DNA of 64,000 nt from Phycisphaerales bacterium (GCA_016710275.1 JADJXS010000001.1:1922001-1986000); one strand, 5' to 3'; counted from the first letter of the stretch, positions 52,890-62,351 are shown. Program-made: numbers and translations. The notes: a model not told the origin generated them from the sequence alone.

Positions 52890-54734
52890 TTGGCCAATCT
52901 TGGTTTCGACGAGCTCTGGCACCACCTGAACGAACGCGACGAGTCCGTTCAGATCGAAGCGAAGGCCGGCGAGCAGATTGGCGCGTCGATCTTGGAGACG
53001 GTCTCAGCGTTCGCCAACGAGCCTGGGCGCGGCGGCGGCTATTTGCTGCTCGGCGTACGACTCGCGCCCGCGTCGCTTTTTCCGACGTACGAGGTCGTCG
53101 GCGTACCCGATGCCGATAAGGTTCAGTCTGATCTCGCGACGCAGTGCCGCCAGATGCTGAATCGCCCTGTTCGGCCGGCGATTGCGGTAGAGAATATCGA
53201 CGGCAAGCGCGTCATCGTTGCCTTTGTTGCGGAAGCTCAGGAAGGCGAGAAGCCGATCTTTATCGAATCGCGCGGCCTGCCGAAAGGCGCGTACCGTCGC
53301 ATCGGATCAACGGACCAGAAATGCACCGACGATGACATCGCGCTGTTCTACCAGGCGCGATCGCACAGAACCTTCGATGAAACTGTGGTCGATGACGCCG
53401 ACATGAGCGACCTCGACCCAGCCGCGATTCAGGACTACCGCCGCTACCGTCGCGAAGCAAACCCGAGCGCCCCCGAGCTTGCGTACAGCGACGAGGATCT
53501 GCTCTACGCACTCGCAGGTATCACACGGTCCGACGGAACGGCTCGGCCGACAATTGCCGGCCTACTGCTCTTCGGCAAGCAGGGTTCCATCCGCCGCTTC
53601 TTCCCGATGACGCGCGTGGATTACATCCGCGTGCCCGGCCGCGAATGGGTGAAGTCGCCCGATGAGCGCTTCGAGTCGATCGAGCTGCTCGGCCCGCTGA
53701 TTCAGATCATTCCGCGCGCAATAAACGCCGTGTTGGATGACATTCCCAAGGCGTTCCGCCTGCCGCCGAACTCGAATCAGCGGACCGACGTGCCGCTCAT
53801 CCCGCGCACGGCAATTCGCGAGGCAATCGTCAACGCAGTCATGCACCGCAGCTACCGCCCGCGCCAGCCCGTGCAGATCATCCGCTACAGCAACCGGCTC
53901 GAAATCCGGAACCCCGGCCACTCCCTTGTTCCCGACGACCGCCTCGGCGAACCAGGGTCGTTCACGCGCAACGAGAAAATCGCCGCCGTTCTTCATGAGA
54001 CCCGCTTCGCCGAAACGAAGGGTTCCGGCATTCGAGCGATGCGCGAGTCTCTCGCCCAGGCCGGCCTCAGCCCGCCGACGTTCGAATCGGATCGTGAACG
54101 CGACTCGTTCGTAGTAACGTTCCTCTTCCACCACTTCCTGAACCAGGACGACATCACCTGGCTCGGCCACTTCGCCGACCTCCAGCTTTCGGAGGACGAG
54201 GCTCGGGCTTTGGTCTTCGCCCGCGAGGTGGGAGCCATCAACAACGCGGCGTATCGCGACCTGAATCGCGTTGATACGCTCGTGGCCAGCGGCCACCTGC
54301 GCCGGCTCAGGGATGCCGGTCTGCTAGACCAGCAGGGCAAAAGCGTCGGCACCTATTACGTCCCGACCGCCCGACTGCTCAGCCCCGGCGCCACCCCGGC
54401 AGCCTCCCCCGCATCAACCCTGGGGGTAAGCCCTGTAGGTAAGCCGCAACCTACAGGGTTCCGTGGCAACGTACAGGGCTTACCCACAGAGCTTTCCGAT
54501 GCCGTGCGCGCCCTTGGCCAGCGTGCGAGCCCCGCCGACGTCCGCGCCGTCATCCACCGGCTTTGCGAATGGAAAACGCTGTCGTCCGAGGAGCTTTCCG
54601 CGATTCTGGGCCGGAATCAGCACCACCTGATCACGACGCACCTACGTCCGATGGTCCGAGACGGCGAACTGGTCTACCAGTTTCCGGACCAACCCGCCCA
54701 CCCACAGCAGGCGTACAAGGCGGTGGTCCGATGA
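52890..54734 (+). CDS. AlbA_2/Schlafen-type ATP-binding regulator in the RM operon
   Basis: 614 residues from TTG 52890. N-terminal AlbA_2-like domain (SVQIEAKAGEQIG, GGYLLLGVRLAP) and a GHKL-like ATP-binding region (AIREAIVNAVMHRSY). C-terminal winged-helix domains follow. A Pro/Ala/Ser linker about residue 505-535 is encoded by a strong palindrome (54424-54485). Such proteins often accompany type I RM loci and may regulate them or act as extra defence; direct function unknown. It overlaps the next start by ATGA. Confidence 0.8.
   Translation: MANLGFDELWHHLNERDESVQIEAKAGEQIGASILETVSAFANEPGRGGGYLLLGVRLAPASLFPTYEVVGVPDADKVQSDLATQCRQMLNRPVRPAIAVENIDGKRVIVAFVAEAQEGEKPIFIESRGLPKGAYRRIGSTDQKCTDDDIALFYQARSHRTFDETVVDDADMSDLDPAAIQDYRRYRREANPSAPELAYSDEDLLYALAGITRSDGTARPTIAGLLLFGKQGSIRRFFPMTRVDYIRVPGREWVKSPDERFESIELLGPLIQIIPRAINAVLDDIPKAFRLPPNSNQRTDVPLIPRTAIREAIVNAVMHRSYRPRQPVQIIRYSNRLEIRNPGHSLVPDDRLGEPGSFTRNEKIAAVLHETRFAETKGSGIRAMRESLAQAGLSPPTFESDRERDSFVVTFLFHHFLNQDDITWLGHFADLQLSEDEARALVFAREVGAINNAAYRDLNRVDTLVASGHLRRLRDAGLLDQQGKSVGTYYVPTARLLSPGATPAASPASTLGVSPVGKPQPTGFRGNVQGLPTELSDAVRALGQRASPADVRAVIHRLCEWKTLSSEELSAILGRNQHHLITTHLRPMVRDGELVYQFPDQPAHPQQAYKAVVR
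54424..54485. repeat. Palindromic repeat inside the AlbA_2 gene
   Basis: Long arms GGGTAAGCCCTGTA (54424-54437) and TACAGGGCTTACCC (54472-54485) are exact inverses; an inner pair CCCTGTAGGT (54431-54440) and ACCTACAGGG (54449-54458) can form a competing hairpin. It falls in the linker-coding part, so it disturbs no domain. Confidence 0.7.
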
Positions 54735-55606
54735 CGCCAGGCGCCAACCGCACGAGCCAAGGCGACACTCCGGGCGGCGTTGCGCCCGCGCCGCCGTTCG
54801 CACCGCCCGACCCGAGCGTTCTCACAAAGTTCATCCGCTGGATCGAGCGTTTCGACACTCAACACGCGCGAAATTGGGGCCGGCTCTACAACGCCGACCC
54901 GGAAGCGGCCACGTGCGAAGCGATGTTCTGGGGCGTGCTCAGCGATTGCGGCGCAACCGTCGAACCCAACGCCGACCTCGCCGGGAAGAGGAAGGCGCCG
55001 GACTTTGTGTGTCACAAGGACGGCCGCAAGTTTTACGTCGAAGTGACGTGCATCCGCATTGAAACGGCGACCGAGCACAGCGCCCTTCCGCCGGTATTCA
55101 CCGAGGGTGCGCGGAATTACCACCACCTCAACGACGCCATCTTTGCCGAAGTGACTGCCAAGACGCCGCAATGCTCTAATCTCGACGCGCCTTGCGTGCT
55201 TGCGGTCGGCACGTTTCACTATCACGCTTCGGTCTCCTGCATCCGCAAGACATTCGTCGAGTGGCTGCTTACCGGCGAAACGAACATCAGTTGGTACTTT
55301 GACCCGCGCCGCGGCGAGGCCGTTGGCGAGTCATTTCAATCGACAAACTTCAGATCGGCGGCGTTCTTGAGGCCAAGCCCGCTCATCGGCGTCGAACCCG
55401 CGCGCAAGCCGATTTCGGCGCTCGTCGCAGCCGGATTCGGCTGCAATCCGCCACACGTTTTCGGCGTGATCCACCCGCACCCGGTTCGGGAGTTTGTCCC
55501 CAACCTCCTTGACCTGATCCCGTTCTGCCGCGTGAAGTACGACATCGCCAATGCGTCGATCACGACGGAATGGACGCGCGACCCTGAGCCAGGGGAGGAC
55601 GACTGA
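54731..55606 (+). CDS. Possible PD-(D/E)XK-type nuclease
   Basis: 291 residues from ATG 54731, ATGA overlap with the AlbA_2 gene; the longer frame from 54563 is rejected. Core motif PDFVCHKDGRKFYVEVTCI: Asp then E-V-T, close to the D..ExK/ExT nuclease pattern, but the Lys is not present. Mixed alpha/beta composition. It may be a nuclease or a catalytically altered relative; hypothetical beyond that. Confidence 0.55.
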   Translation: MTPGANRTSQGDTPGGVAPAPPFAPPDPSVLTKFIRWIERFDTQHARNWGRLYNADPEAATCEAMFWGVLSDCGATVEPNADLAGKRKAPDFVCHKDGRKFYVEVTCIRIETATEHSALPPVFTEGARNYHHLNDAIFAEVTAKTPQCSNLDAPCVLAVGTFHYHASVSCIRKTFVEWLLTGETNISWYFDPRRGEAVGESFQSTNFRSAAFLRPSPLIGVEPARKPISALVAAGFGCNPPHVFGVIHPHPVREFVPNLLDLIPFCRVKYDIANASITTEWTRDPEPGEDD

Positions 55607-56514
55607 TGGGGTTGTTTACCAAACGCAATGCGCCGCCTCCCACGCAGCTCCGTTACGACCTGCCGGATCAGGTTCGCACCCGAATTCTGGCCGCGTTTCA
55701 AGATCTCTGCGGTGAGCAACAAGGGGGGTTCGATGGTCTCCTACGTGAGGTCGGGGATCGACTTTTTAAGGAATATGGCGGCCTCCGCGCTTCCAGCTAC
55801 GAGGCTGCGCGCCGGAGCAACAATCCCGTCATCGAGCACTTCTACTGCTGTCGGCCGGAGGAGGCACTGGACTTCATCGAAGCTTGCTTTCAGCCGTTCG
55901 TGTATCGTGGGGGGCAGCGTGGCGTTGACGAGATCAACGCGATTTTTCGAGAACACGGCATCGGATTCGAGCTAACGGCGTACGTGCAACATGAGGTCAA
56001 GAAGGAGACTTCGTTCTTCGGGCGTTTGCGACCCGGAATCGTTATCGAGACAGAGTACCCGCGTGTAATCCCTCGCGCCGATCATCTCGTTCACACCGAG
56101 GTCGTTGAACCAACGCTGAAACTGCTCACAAACTCGAAACTCCGAGTCGCCAACACTGAAATGCTCAAGGCTCACGCGGCCTTGCGACTTGGCGAGTTCG
56201 AAGATGCGATTACGCTCTGCGGTTCGGCGTTCGAGAGCGTGCTCAAGACGATCTGCGACTTGAAGAAATGGCCCTACGACGCGAACCGCGACACCTGTGC
56301 CAAACTCGTAGGGATTTGCCGCGACAACGGCCTTTTTCCGGCGTTCTACGCGCCGATCTTTGAATCCGTCGGGACGATCCGTAACAAGCTCGGCGATGTG
56401 CACGGTCGCGGCCCGACGCCCCAGCACTCGGTTACCCAGGAACAAGCCGAGCACATGCTGCGCGCGACGGCTGCACACGTCTTGCTCCTCGCCAAACTGG
56501 CGGGGCTGGGATAG
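55606..56514 (+). CDS. STM4504/CBY_0614-like protein with an Abi_C-type end
   Basis: 302 residues. C-terminal sequence AHAALRLGEFEDAITLCGSAFESVLKTIC and GTIRNKLGDVHGRG match the abortive-infection C-terminal pattern (final R..G.gHG). The N-terminal half (YDLPDQVRTRILAAFQDLC) resembles the STM4504/CBY_0614 family by memory. Start overlaps the previous stop by one base. Probably a defence accessory of the RM operon. Confidence 0.65.
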   Translation: MGLFTKRNAPPPTQLRYDLPDQVRTRILAAFQDLCGEQQGGFDGLLREVGDRLFKEYGGLRASSYEAARRSNNPVIEHFYCCRPEEALDFIEACFQPFVYRGGQRGVDEINAIFREHGIGFELTAYVQHEVKKETSFFGRLRPGIVIETEYPRVIPRADHLVHTEVVEPTLKLLTNSKLRVANTEMLKAHAALRLGEFEDAITLCGSAFESVLKTICDLKKWPYDANRDTCAKLVGICRDNGLFPAFYAPIFESVGTIRNKLGDVHGRGPTPQHSVTQEQAEHMLRATAAHVLLLAKLAGLG

Positions 56515-56544
56515 CCGCGAACAGACTTCTGCTGGAGTGTCTAT

Positions 56545-58761
56545 TTGGGAAGGCGTCGTTCAAACGTCCAAACGTCGTCAGCGGCCGAAGCGCCGCTCGT
56601 CCACACGGAACTTCCGGAGGGATGGGCGCGCTCGACGCTTGCGGAGGTTTGCCACGTCAACCCGCCGAAACCGCGGCGCGACCAGGTCGAGCCGACCACC
56701 GAGGTGACGTTTGTGCCGATGCCGGCGGTCGATGCGACTTCGGGCACAATCGCGGCGCCACAGATTCGGCAATTCAGTGACGTGCGCATCGGCTTCACCG
56801 CCTTTCGCGACAACGACGTGATCATGGCCAAGATCACGCCTTGCATGGAGAACGGCAAGGCTGCCGTCGCTCGCGGACTGCGACACGGACTCGGATTCGG
56901 ATCGACTGAGTTTCACGTGCTACGGTCGCGCGGCGCGGTACTTCCCGACTACGTTTACCACTTCATTCGCCAACCTTCGTTTCGCTCTGCGGCGGCATTG
57001 GAAATGACGGGTTCGGTCGGCCAGAAGCGCGTTCCGGCGAGTTTTCTCGAATCGGCCGAAATCCCGGTTCCACCGCTGGCCGAGCAGAAGCGAATCGCGG
57101 ACCGGATCGAAACGCTGCTCAAGAGCGTGGACGCTGCCCGCGAGCGGCTCGCGAAAGTCCCCGCTATCCTCAAACGCTTGCGCCAATCCATCCTCGCGGC
57201 CGCCTGTTCGGGCCAACTCACTGAAGAGTGGCGATTGGCGAATCCGGGAAGCGGGAGGGGAAGCGACATTGTTCGCGCGATTCGCGAAGATCGTGGCACC
57301 AAGTTTCAGGCAACGGTGGAGGATCGCGACGAGACTGACCATCCCGACACTTGGGCTGTCACCACACTCGGCTTTCTGGCCGAGCCCACACTTAAGGGGC
57401 GGTCGTTCGTTACAAGTGGCTCACGAGCCTGGGCTGGACGGGTCGGTAAGCATGGTCCCTACTTCATTCGGTCGGAGAACATCAACACCGAGCACCTTAG
57501 GTTGGATTGCGCTGTGCATGTTAACGCGCCGCCGGGGGCGGAGGCAGACCGCACACGTGTCCGTCCCAATGACCTATTGTTGACGATCACGGGAAACAAT
57601 GTCGGTCGTACCGCTGTCGTTCCAGAGCCTTGCCCCGACGCGCACGTTAGTCAGCACGTGGCGATCATTCGCACGTCGCGGCGTTGCGACGTCCGGTTCC
57701 TCTGGCTCTGGCTTCGGTCCGACCAGCACGGCCAAGCGCAATTGCGCTCACACTTTTATGGACAGACCAAACCCGGGCTTAGCCTCGAACAGGTCAAATC
57801 GGTGCGCGTTTTCCTGCCCCCGGCCGAAGAACAGCATGAAATCGTTCGCCGCGTCGAGGAGCTCATGGACCTCGTCGCAACGATCTCAGACCAGGTCCGA
57901 AGCTCAGCCAAGTGCGTCGAGCGACTCGCTCATGCTGTCCTGGTGTCTGCTTTTCGCGGCGAGTTGGTTCCGGCAGAGGCCGAACTCGCACGTACTGACG
58001 GCCGCGGCTATGAATCCGCGGAGGCGCTTCTCACGCGAATTCGAGCGGAAAGCGCGGGGCCCCACATTCCGCCCGCCAGGCGACCGCGGATTTCAGCGAA
58101 ACCGATCATCACTGCGACCGCCGCGGCACCGGCGTCCGCGCCATCAGCGAAACGCGCGCACAGCTCCACGATCTTCTACAGACGCGCCGCCATCGCCGCG
58201 TACATCATCGACCGGCTGCACGCGCGACCGACTTTCGGCCGCGTGCAACTCGAAAAGTGCCTCTATCTGGCCGAAGCGTACGTCGGCATCGACCTGGAAG
58301 GCGACTTCAAACGCGCCGCCGCCGGCCCGCTCGACGCCGAGTACCTCTACAAACTGGAAAGCGCCGCGCAGAAGAACGGCTGGTTCGTCAAGCGAACCAT
58401 CGCCGGCGACAAGACCCGGCACACGTATCACCCCGGGACGAAATCCCCCCAACTGCTCGCCGCAGCGGAGAAATATCTCGGCGCCGGCAAGGCCAAGATG
58501 GACTTTCTGCTTGGCTGGATGGAGAAATTCGACACCGAACGCGCCGAAATCGTCGCCACCCTCTTCGCCGCCTGGTCCGACCTCCTCCGCGCCGGCCACG
58601 CCGTTACCGACGACGCCATCATCACCGAAGTCCGCGAAAACTGGCACGAATCCAAAAAACGCTTCGAGCCGGATCGGCTATGTATCGCGTTGGGCTGGAT
58701 GCGGAAGCAGGCGCTTGTTCCGGCCGGTTCCGAAGCGCCGCCGTCAGGGGACGAGCAATGA
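56545..58761 (+). CDS. hsdS: Type I RM specificity subunit fused to a SocA/Panacea-like domain
   Basis: 738 residues, longer than a typical 400-450-residue HsdS. Two target-recognition regions (LPEGWARSTLAEVCHVNPPK and about residue 265 onward WAVTTLGFL) are each followed by the conserved helical spacer (PPLAEQKRIADRIETLLKS; PPAEEQHEIVRRVEELMD). After about residue 540 an extra domain begins (AAYIIDRLHARPTFGRVQLEK, CLYLAEAYVGIDLEG). It resembles SocA/Panacea antitoxin folds. TTG 56545 has a GGAG upstream. Sequence specificity cannot be read. Confidence 0.85.
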   Translation: MGRRRSNVQTSSAAEAPLVHTELPEGWARSTLAEVCHVNPPKPRRDQVEPTTEVTFVPMPAVDATSGTIAAPQIRQFSDVRIGFTAFRDNDVIMAKITPCMENGKAAVARGLRHGLGFGSTEFHVLRSRGAVLPDYVYHFIRQPSFRSAAALEMTGSVGQKRVPASFLESAEIPVPPLAEQKRIADRIETLLKSVDAARERLAKVPAILKRLRQSILAAACSGQLTEEWRLANPGSGRGSDIVRAIREDRGTKFQATVEDRDETDHPDTWAVTTLGFLAEPTLKGRSFVTSGSRAWAGRVGKHGPYFIRSENINTEHLRLDCAVHVNAPPGAEADRTRVRPNDLLLTITGNNVGRTAVVPEPCPDAHVSQHVAIIRTSRRCDVRFLWLWLRSDQHGQAQLRSHFYGQTKPGLSLEQVKSVRVFLPPAEEQHEIVRRVEELMDLVATISDQVRSSAKCVERLAHAVLVSAFRGELVPAEAELARTDGRGYESAEALLTRIRAESAGPHIPPARRPRISAKPIITATAAAPASAPSAKRAHSSTIFYRRAAIAAYIIDRLHARPTFGRVQLEKCLYLAEAYVGIDLEGDFKRAAAGPLDAEYLYKLESAAQKNGWFVKRTIAGDKTRHTYHPGTKSPQLLAAAEKYLGAGKAKMDFLLGWMEKFDTERAEIVATLFAAWSDLLRAGHAVTDDAIITEVRENWHESKKRFEPDRLCIALGWMRKQALVPAGSEAPPSGDEQ

Positions 58762-59621
58762 CGGGCCAACCGCTTTTCTCGCCTCAGGTTATTAACGCCG
58801 TCGCCGAGGTCGTCACCGGCGGTTCGGGAACCGGGTCGGTTGGGAAACGATACGGCACGTACCGAAGCGGGCCGCGACTGGAGACCTTTTTCGGCTCGTG
58901 CAATGTCGAATTGCACATCGGCAGCGGGTCGCGCGTTCCGACCGTGCGCTCCGCCCTCACGACGTTGAATCAGCAGCGCGAATTCGAAAAACTGCGACGA
59001 GTCATTGAGGGTGCAGTTGATCCCAGAGACTACGCCGAGCGATCCGACGCCCACGGCGAGGCGCTCGATTACTTGAACGCAATGCTCGGACCCGACGGTT
59101 ATGAACTTCGGCAGAGCGGCGCCCGATACCGCCTTGAATCGATCAGTGCGAGTTCCGTTATGACGCGAGCGGTGGAGCAGCACGCCGCAGCACTGGACTA
59201 CGACTCGGTCCAGCGCGATACCGAACGGGCCATCGAGCAGGCGGAAACGGATCCGGAAGGCGCCATCACGGCCGCGTGTTCGATGGTTGAGAGCGTTTGC
59301 CGGTGCCTCCTGAACGAGATGAACGAGCCGCTTCCAACGAAGAAAGACATCTCGCACCTCGTCGCCGAAGCGCAGAAGCACTTGAGCCTGTCACCGTCGA
59401 GAGCCGACGTTACGCCGGATATCAAGCAAATTCTCGGCGGGCTGAGTAACGTTGCGAGCGGAATCGGCGCGCTTCGGACTCACGCCGGGAGCGCTCATGG
59501 GCGTGACAAAGCTACGCCGCGCGCGGACGGTCGAACTGCTCGGCTCGCAATTCACGCAGCCAGCACGATCGCGCTATTCTTCATCGAGACGTGGCGCGCG
59601 AGCCGAGTAGTCTCGTCGTAG
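58758..59621 (+). CDS. Abortive-infection (Abi_C) family protein
   Basis: 287 residues from ATG 58758, ATGA overlap with hsdS. C-terminal Abi_C domain: ITAACSMVESVCRCLLNEM, LSNVASGIGALRTHAGSAHGRDK and final helical ITALFFIETW-like stretch. A Gly/Ser-rich N-terminal region precedes it. The second Abi_C-type gene in this operon (the other is 55606). It ends two bases before the convergent Argonaute gene. Confidence 0.8.
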   Translation: MTGQPLFSPQVINAVAEVVTGGSGTGSVGKRYGTYRSGPRLETFFGSCNVELHIGSGSRVPTVRSALTTLNQQREFEKLRRVIEGAVDPRDYAERSDAHGEALDYLNAMLGPDGYELRQSGARYRLESISASSVMTRAVEQHAAALDYDSVQRDTERAIEQAETDPEGAITAACSMVESVCRCLLNEMNEPLPTKKDISHLVAEAQKHLSLSPSRADVTPDIKQILGGLSNVASGIGALRTHAGSAHGRDKATPRADGRTARLAIHAASTIALFFIETWRASRVVSS

Positions 59622-59623
59622 CC

Positions 59624-61063
59624 TCAGATGTAGAACTTGAAGTTCGTGAGGGGTTCGCGATCGGCCGGTATTTCGCGGAGTATTTCTCCGACCCGCCCAG
59701 CAAAGTTCAAGGTGATCGGCATCAGGCCGCCGAGGAGCGATGAGTTCCAGTTCATCTTGCTCAAGATAAGGATCTCGCGGAGGAGCGTCTCGCGCGATGT
59801 ATCACGCCCGATATGGTCGGCCACACGGACGGCGCTGGGAACGTGATTGGCATGGAATTGTTGGGTATCTGCAAGAAATCCCGTCGTGTAGATGTAATCG
59901 AGTTCGCCGACCGTGAACCGAGTACCGCGAAGCGGCGGATATTGGTTCACTGGAAAGAGACGAAAGGTGCTATCCGGCGCGAGCGCCACAAGGTCGTAGC
60001 GCAGATTCCTCTCCTCCAGTACTTGTCGAAAGCCCGCAAGCTCTGCGGGCCAGAATCGCGAACTCTTGTGGATCACAACCCGCTGCGGCATTTGCCCCAT
60101 TTCGTCGCGATACCGCGTCAGCGTCCGATCAACGACCCACGCGGACTGCTCCTCTGTGAGGTGTGGCGATCGCGAACCCTCCTTCTTCCCATCCCACAAG
60201 AAGTCCTGCCCACGCAGAACGAGGCCATCACCGTGCTCATCAAACGCCTGGACGAGACTGCTTTGCAATCGGCTGTCTTCGCATCGGAGGGGGCGATAGA
60301 AGCCGATCCCCAGGTAGCAAGAACCCGGTGTGAGGCCAACTGGACCCCAAGGTAGTCCACCGGCTTTGAAGTACAGCGCCGTGAAAAAATCCCACGCGAT
60401 GTCAGAAGGGTAATCCTCGGAACGTCCGTCAGCCGTCTTTTCAAGCAGAATCTGCGTCGGAAGGCGATACTTCATCGCGATCGACTTCAGCGCACGCCGC
60501 AGATTTCGACGGATCTTGCCAAACTCCGCATCCGAGTATTCGACCGTCTTGCACTCTGCGAGAAGATCGTCGGGCAGAGCAACCACGACGTACTCGGGAG
60601 GCCGGTCTTTTCGCGAAAGCAATTCCAATTTGGCGTCCAGCAGTTCGAGCGCTTTCTCGAACCTCCGGCGCGCCGGCTTCATATCCTGAAGCTCTGTGAT
60701 TTCGGAGGCAAACAGCGGCGCGTTCCAGTCGCTGCTAAGTTCCAGGTCGCAGAAGAACCCCCGGTCACCTCGAAATCCAGGAAACTCAGGTCGTTCGATG
60801 TCGCCCTTCACACCGAGCGACGCCGCATCGATCCATTCCCCCGCCTTTGCGATGGATTGTGCCGTGCCAATGAACCCTGTTCGAATGCTCGCTGGGTGAC
60901 GATTTCCCGGCTTCCATGACTTGGGGCCGAAGCGACTGATCCCAGTCTTCGGATCGACGTGATGGCGACCGTCGGCAAATTCCAGCAACGGTTCAGGCAG
61001 GTAGCCAGCCGAGAGTCGCGGCGCTTGGAGGAGACTCTCCGTTTTCGGCTTAGCCCTCCTCAT
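59624..61063 (-). CDS. Short prokaryotic Argonaute (MID-PIWI), catalytically inactive
   Basis: 479 residues from ATG 61063 (GGAG upstream); the longer frame overlaps the partner gene. Short-pAgo landmarks: LPEPLLEFADGRHHVDP (22-38), the MID guide-pocket segment MKYRLPTQILLEKT (197-210), FTALYFKAGGLPWGP (227-241), then a PIWI-type core. The usual first catalytic Asp is replaced (GIGFYRP, 252-258) and VVIHKSSRF (329-337) lacks the second, so slicing is not expected. It should be a guide-loaded sensor acting with the HNH-APAZ protein. Overlaps that gene by 14 bases. Confidence 0.85.
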   Translation of the reverse strand: MRRAKPKTESLLQAPRLSAGYLPEPLLEFADGRHHVDPKTGISRFGPKSWKPGNRHPASIRTGFIGTAQSIAKAGEWIDAASLGVKGDIERPEFPGFRGDRGFFCDLELSSDWNAPLFASEITELQDMKPARRRFEKALELLDAKLELLSRKDRPPEYVVVALPDDLLAECKTVEYSDAEFGKIRRNLRRALKSIAMKYRLPTQILLEKTADGRSEDYPSDIAWDFFTALYFKAGGLPWGPVGLTPGSCYLGIGFYRPLRCEDSRLQSSLVQAFDEHGDGLVLRGQDFLWDGKKEGSRSPHLTEEQSAWVVDRTLTRYRDEMGQMPQRVVIHKSSRFWPAELAGFRQVLEERNLRYDLVALAPDSTFRLFPVNQYPPLRGTRFTVGELDYIYTTGFLADTQQFHANHVPSAVRVADHIGRDTSRETLLREILILSKMNWNSSLLGGLMPITLNFAGRVGEILREIPADREPLTNFKFYI

Positions 61064-62351
61064 CGGCCATCTCCAGCTCATTTTCGACTTCCGCTTCGTC
61101 CAACCGCTCCAAATCCGCCAGGTCGAAGAGCGTTTCTTCATACGCCGTATTTTTGAACGATTCAGCTCGCTCCGGCGGTACGCCGGGCCACGTGACTTGC
61201 GCCGACAGAAGCTGCGACGACACGACGACCGCCTGCCCGCTGCCAAATGAGGCGATCAATCGCGGCCGGCTCTCGAACAGATAGTCTCGCCAGAACTGAA
61301 TCTCCTGGAGCACGTCGTAGTTAAACATCCGGGATTTCTTTTTTGTGACCCGACTGCCAATTCTGTCTGAGTCGATTGGCGTTTTTCCGTCGCGTGTAAC
61401 CCGCATTTCGGGGCGAATGCTCAGGCACCAGGCCCGCTCCGAAACCCGTGTAAACCGAAGCGCTACGGCACGGTGGTACCAGAACTTTTTCGGAAGTCCC
61501 GTTTTCTTGGTGATCGGCTGCCAAACGACTTGGCGCGTCGCGGTCGCTTGATTGAGTGGAACGTATGTTACCTCGCGCGGCCTGCCATCCTCGGCCTGCT
61601 CGAAGAAGTAACGACGATGGTTCTTGTCGAGGTTAAGCTGACGCCGTCCGGTGATTTTGTTGAGCGTTCGATTCAGAAGGTCCACGTACCAACGCATCAG
61701 GTTGACGTCGTTCCAGTATTCGAGCGCCGACTGCCGCGAGACTGTTCGACCGCGCGCGAGCTGCTTGAACGGGCTTTCCCGGATTGACATATCCTGAAAG
61801 CAAAGCAGCCGGCCGGCGCGGAGCAGAAACGGAGTGATTTCCCCACCCGACGGCCTGATGATCTGCTCGGCGACTTTGCGTGAGTCTTTCTCTGAATAGT
61901 CGCAAGGTACCGAGAACACGTACTCGGGAAGCCGTTCGACCGGCAACAAGCTGCTGTAGAGCACTTCCGAGACGTTCACGGCGCCAGTACTGGCGCCAAC
62001 TCGCGCCTCGACCGCGCGCCGCGTCGCGTCTGCGATCAACGCCTCATGGTCGTACTTCATCTGCCGGAGCCGTTCGACCGTGTGGGTTTGCGGCTGCGCA
62101 TCGACGACGTGGTGATGCTCCTCGCACAGGAGCACCAGGTTCTCGTAACGATCGCGCTCGTCGAGAGGCATGGGGTAATCGCCGCGTGGACCGTCGATTG
62201 ACTGGCCGACGATGTGTGCGACCTCGGACAACGCGACAGCACGATCCTTCGCGCTTGACGGGACGTGAAGCACCTTCGTACAAGCCGGAAAGGCGCATCG
62301 GCCGCCGGATTGCTGATAGAGCAGCCGTAAGTCTCGCGGGCTAATCGCCAT
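61050..62351 (-). CDS. HNH-APAZ effector partner of the short Argonaute
   Basis: 433 residues from ATG 62351 or 62360. N-terminal HNH nuclease: CAFPAC (Cys19, Cys24), SEVAHIVGQ (His46), ENLVLLCEEHHH (Asn71, Cys76, His79-81). The C-terminal about 270 residues are the APAZ-type region expected beside short pAgos. From memory this layout matches the recently described SPARHA class, in which target recognition unleashes the HNH nuclease. Start overlaps the upstream 235-residue gene by about 10 bases, and its end overlaps Argonaute, so all are co-translated. Confidence 0.85.
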   Translation of the reverse strand: MAISPRDLRLLYQQSGGRCAFPACTKVLHVPSSAKDRAVALSEVAHIVGQSIDGPRGDYPMPLDERDRYENLVLLCEEHHHVVDAQPQTHTVERLRQMKYDHEALIADATRRAVEARVGASTGAVNVSEVLYSSLLPVERLPEYVFSVPCDYSEKDSRKVAEQIIRPSGGEITPFLLRAGRLLCFQDMSIRESPFKQLARGRTVSRQSALEYWNDVNLMRWYVDLLNRTLNKITGRRQLNLDKNHRRYFFEQAEDGRPREVTYVPLNQATATRQVVWQPITKKTGLPKKFWYHRAVALRFTRVSERAWCLSIRPEMRVTRDGKTPIDSDRIGSRVTKKKSRMFNYDVLQEIQFWRDYLFESRPRLIASFGSGQAVVVSSQLLSAQVTWPGVPPERAESFKNTAYEETLFDLADLERLDEAEVENELEMADEEG

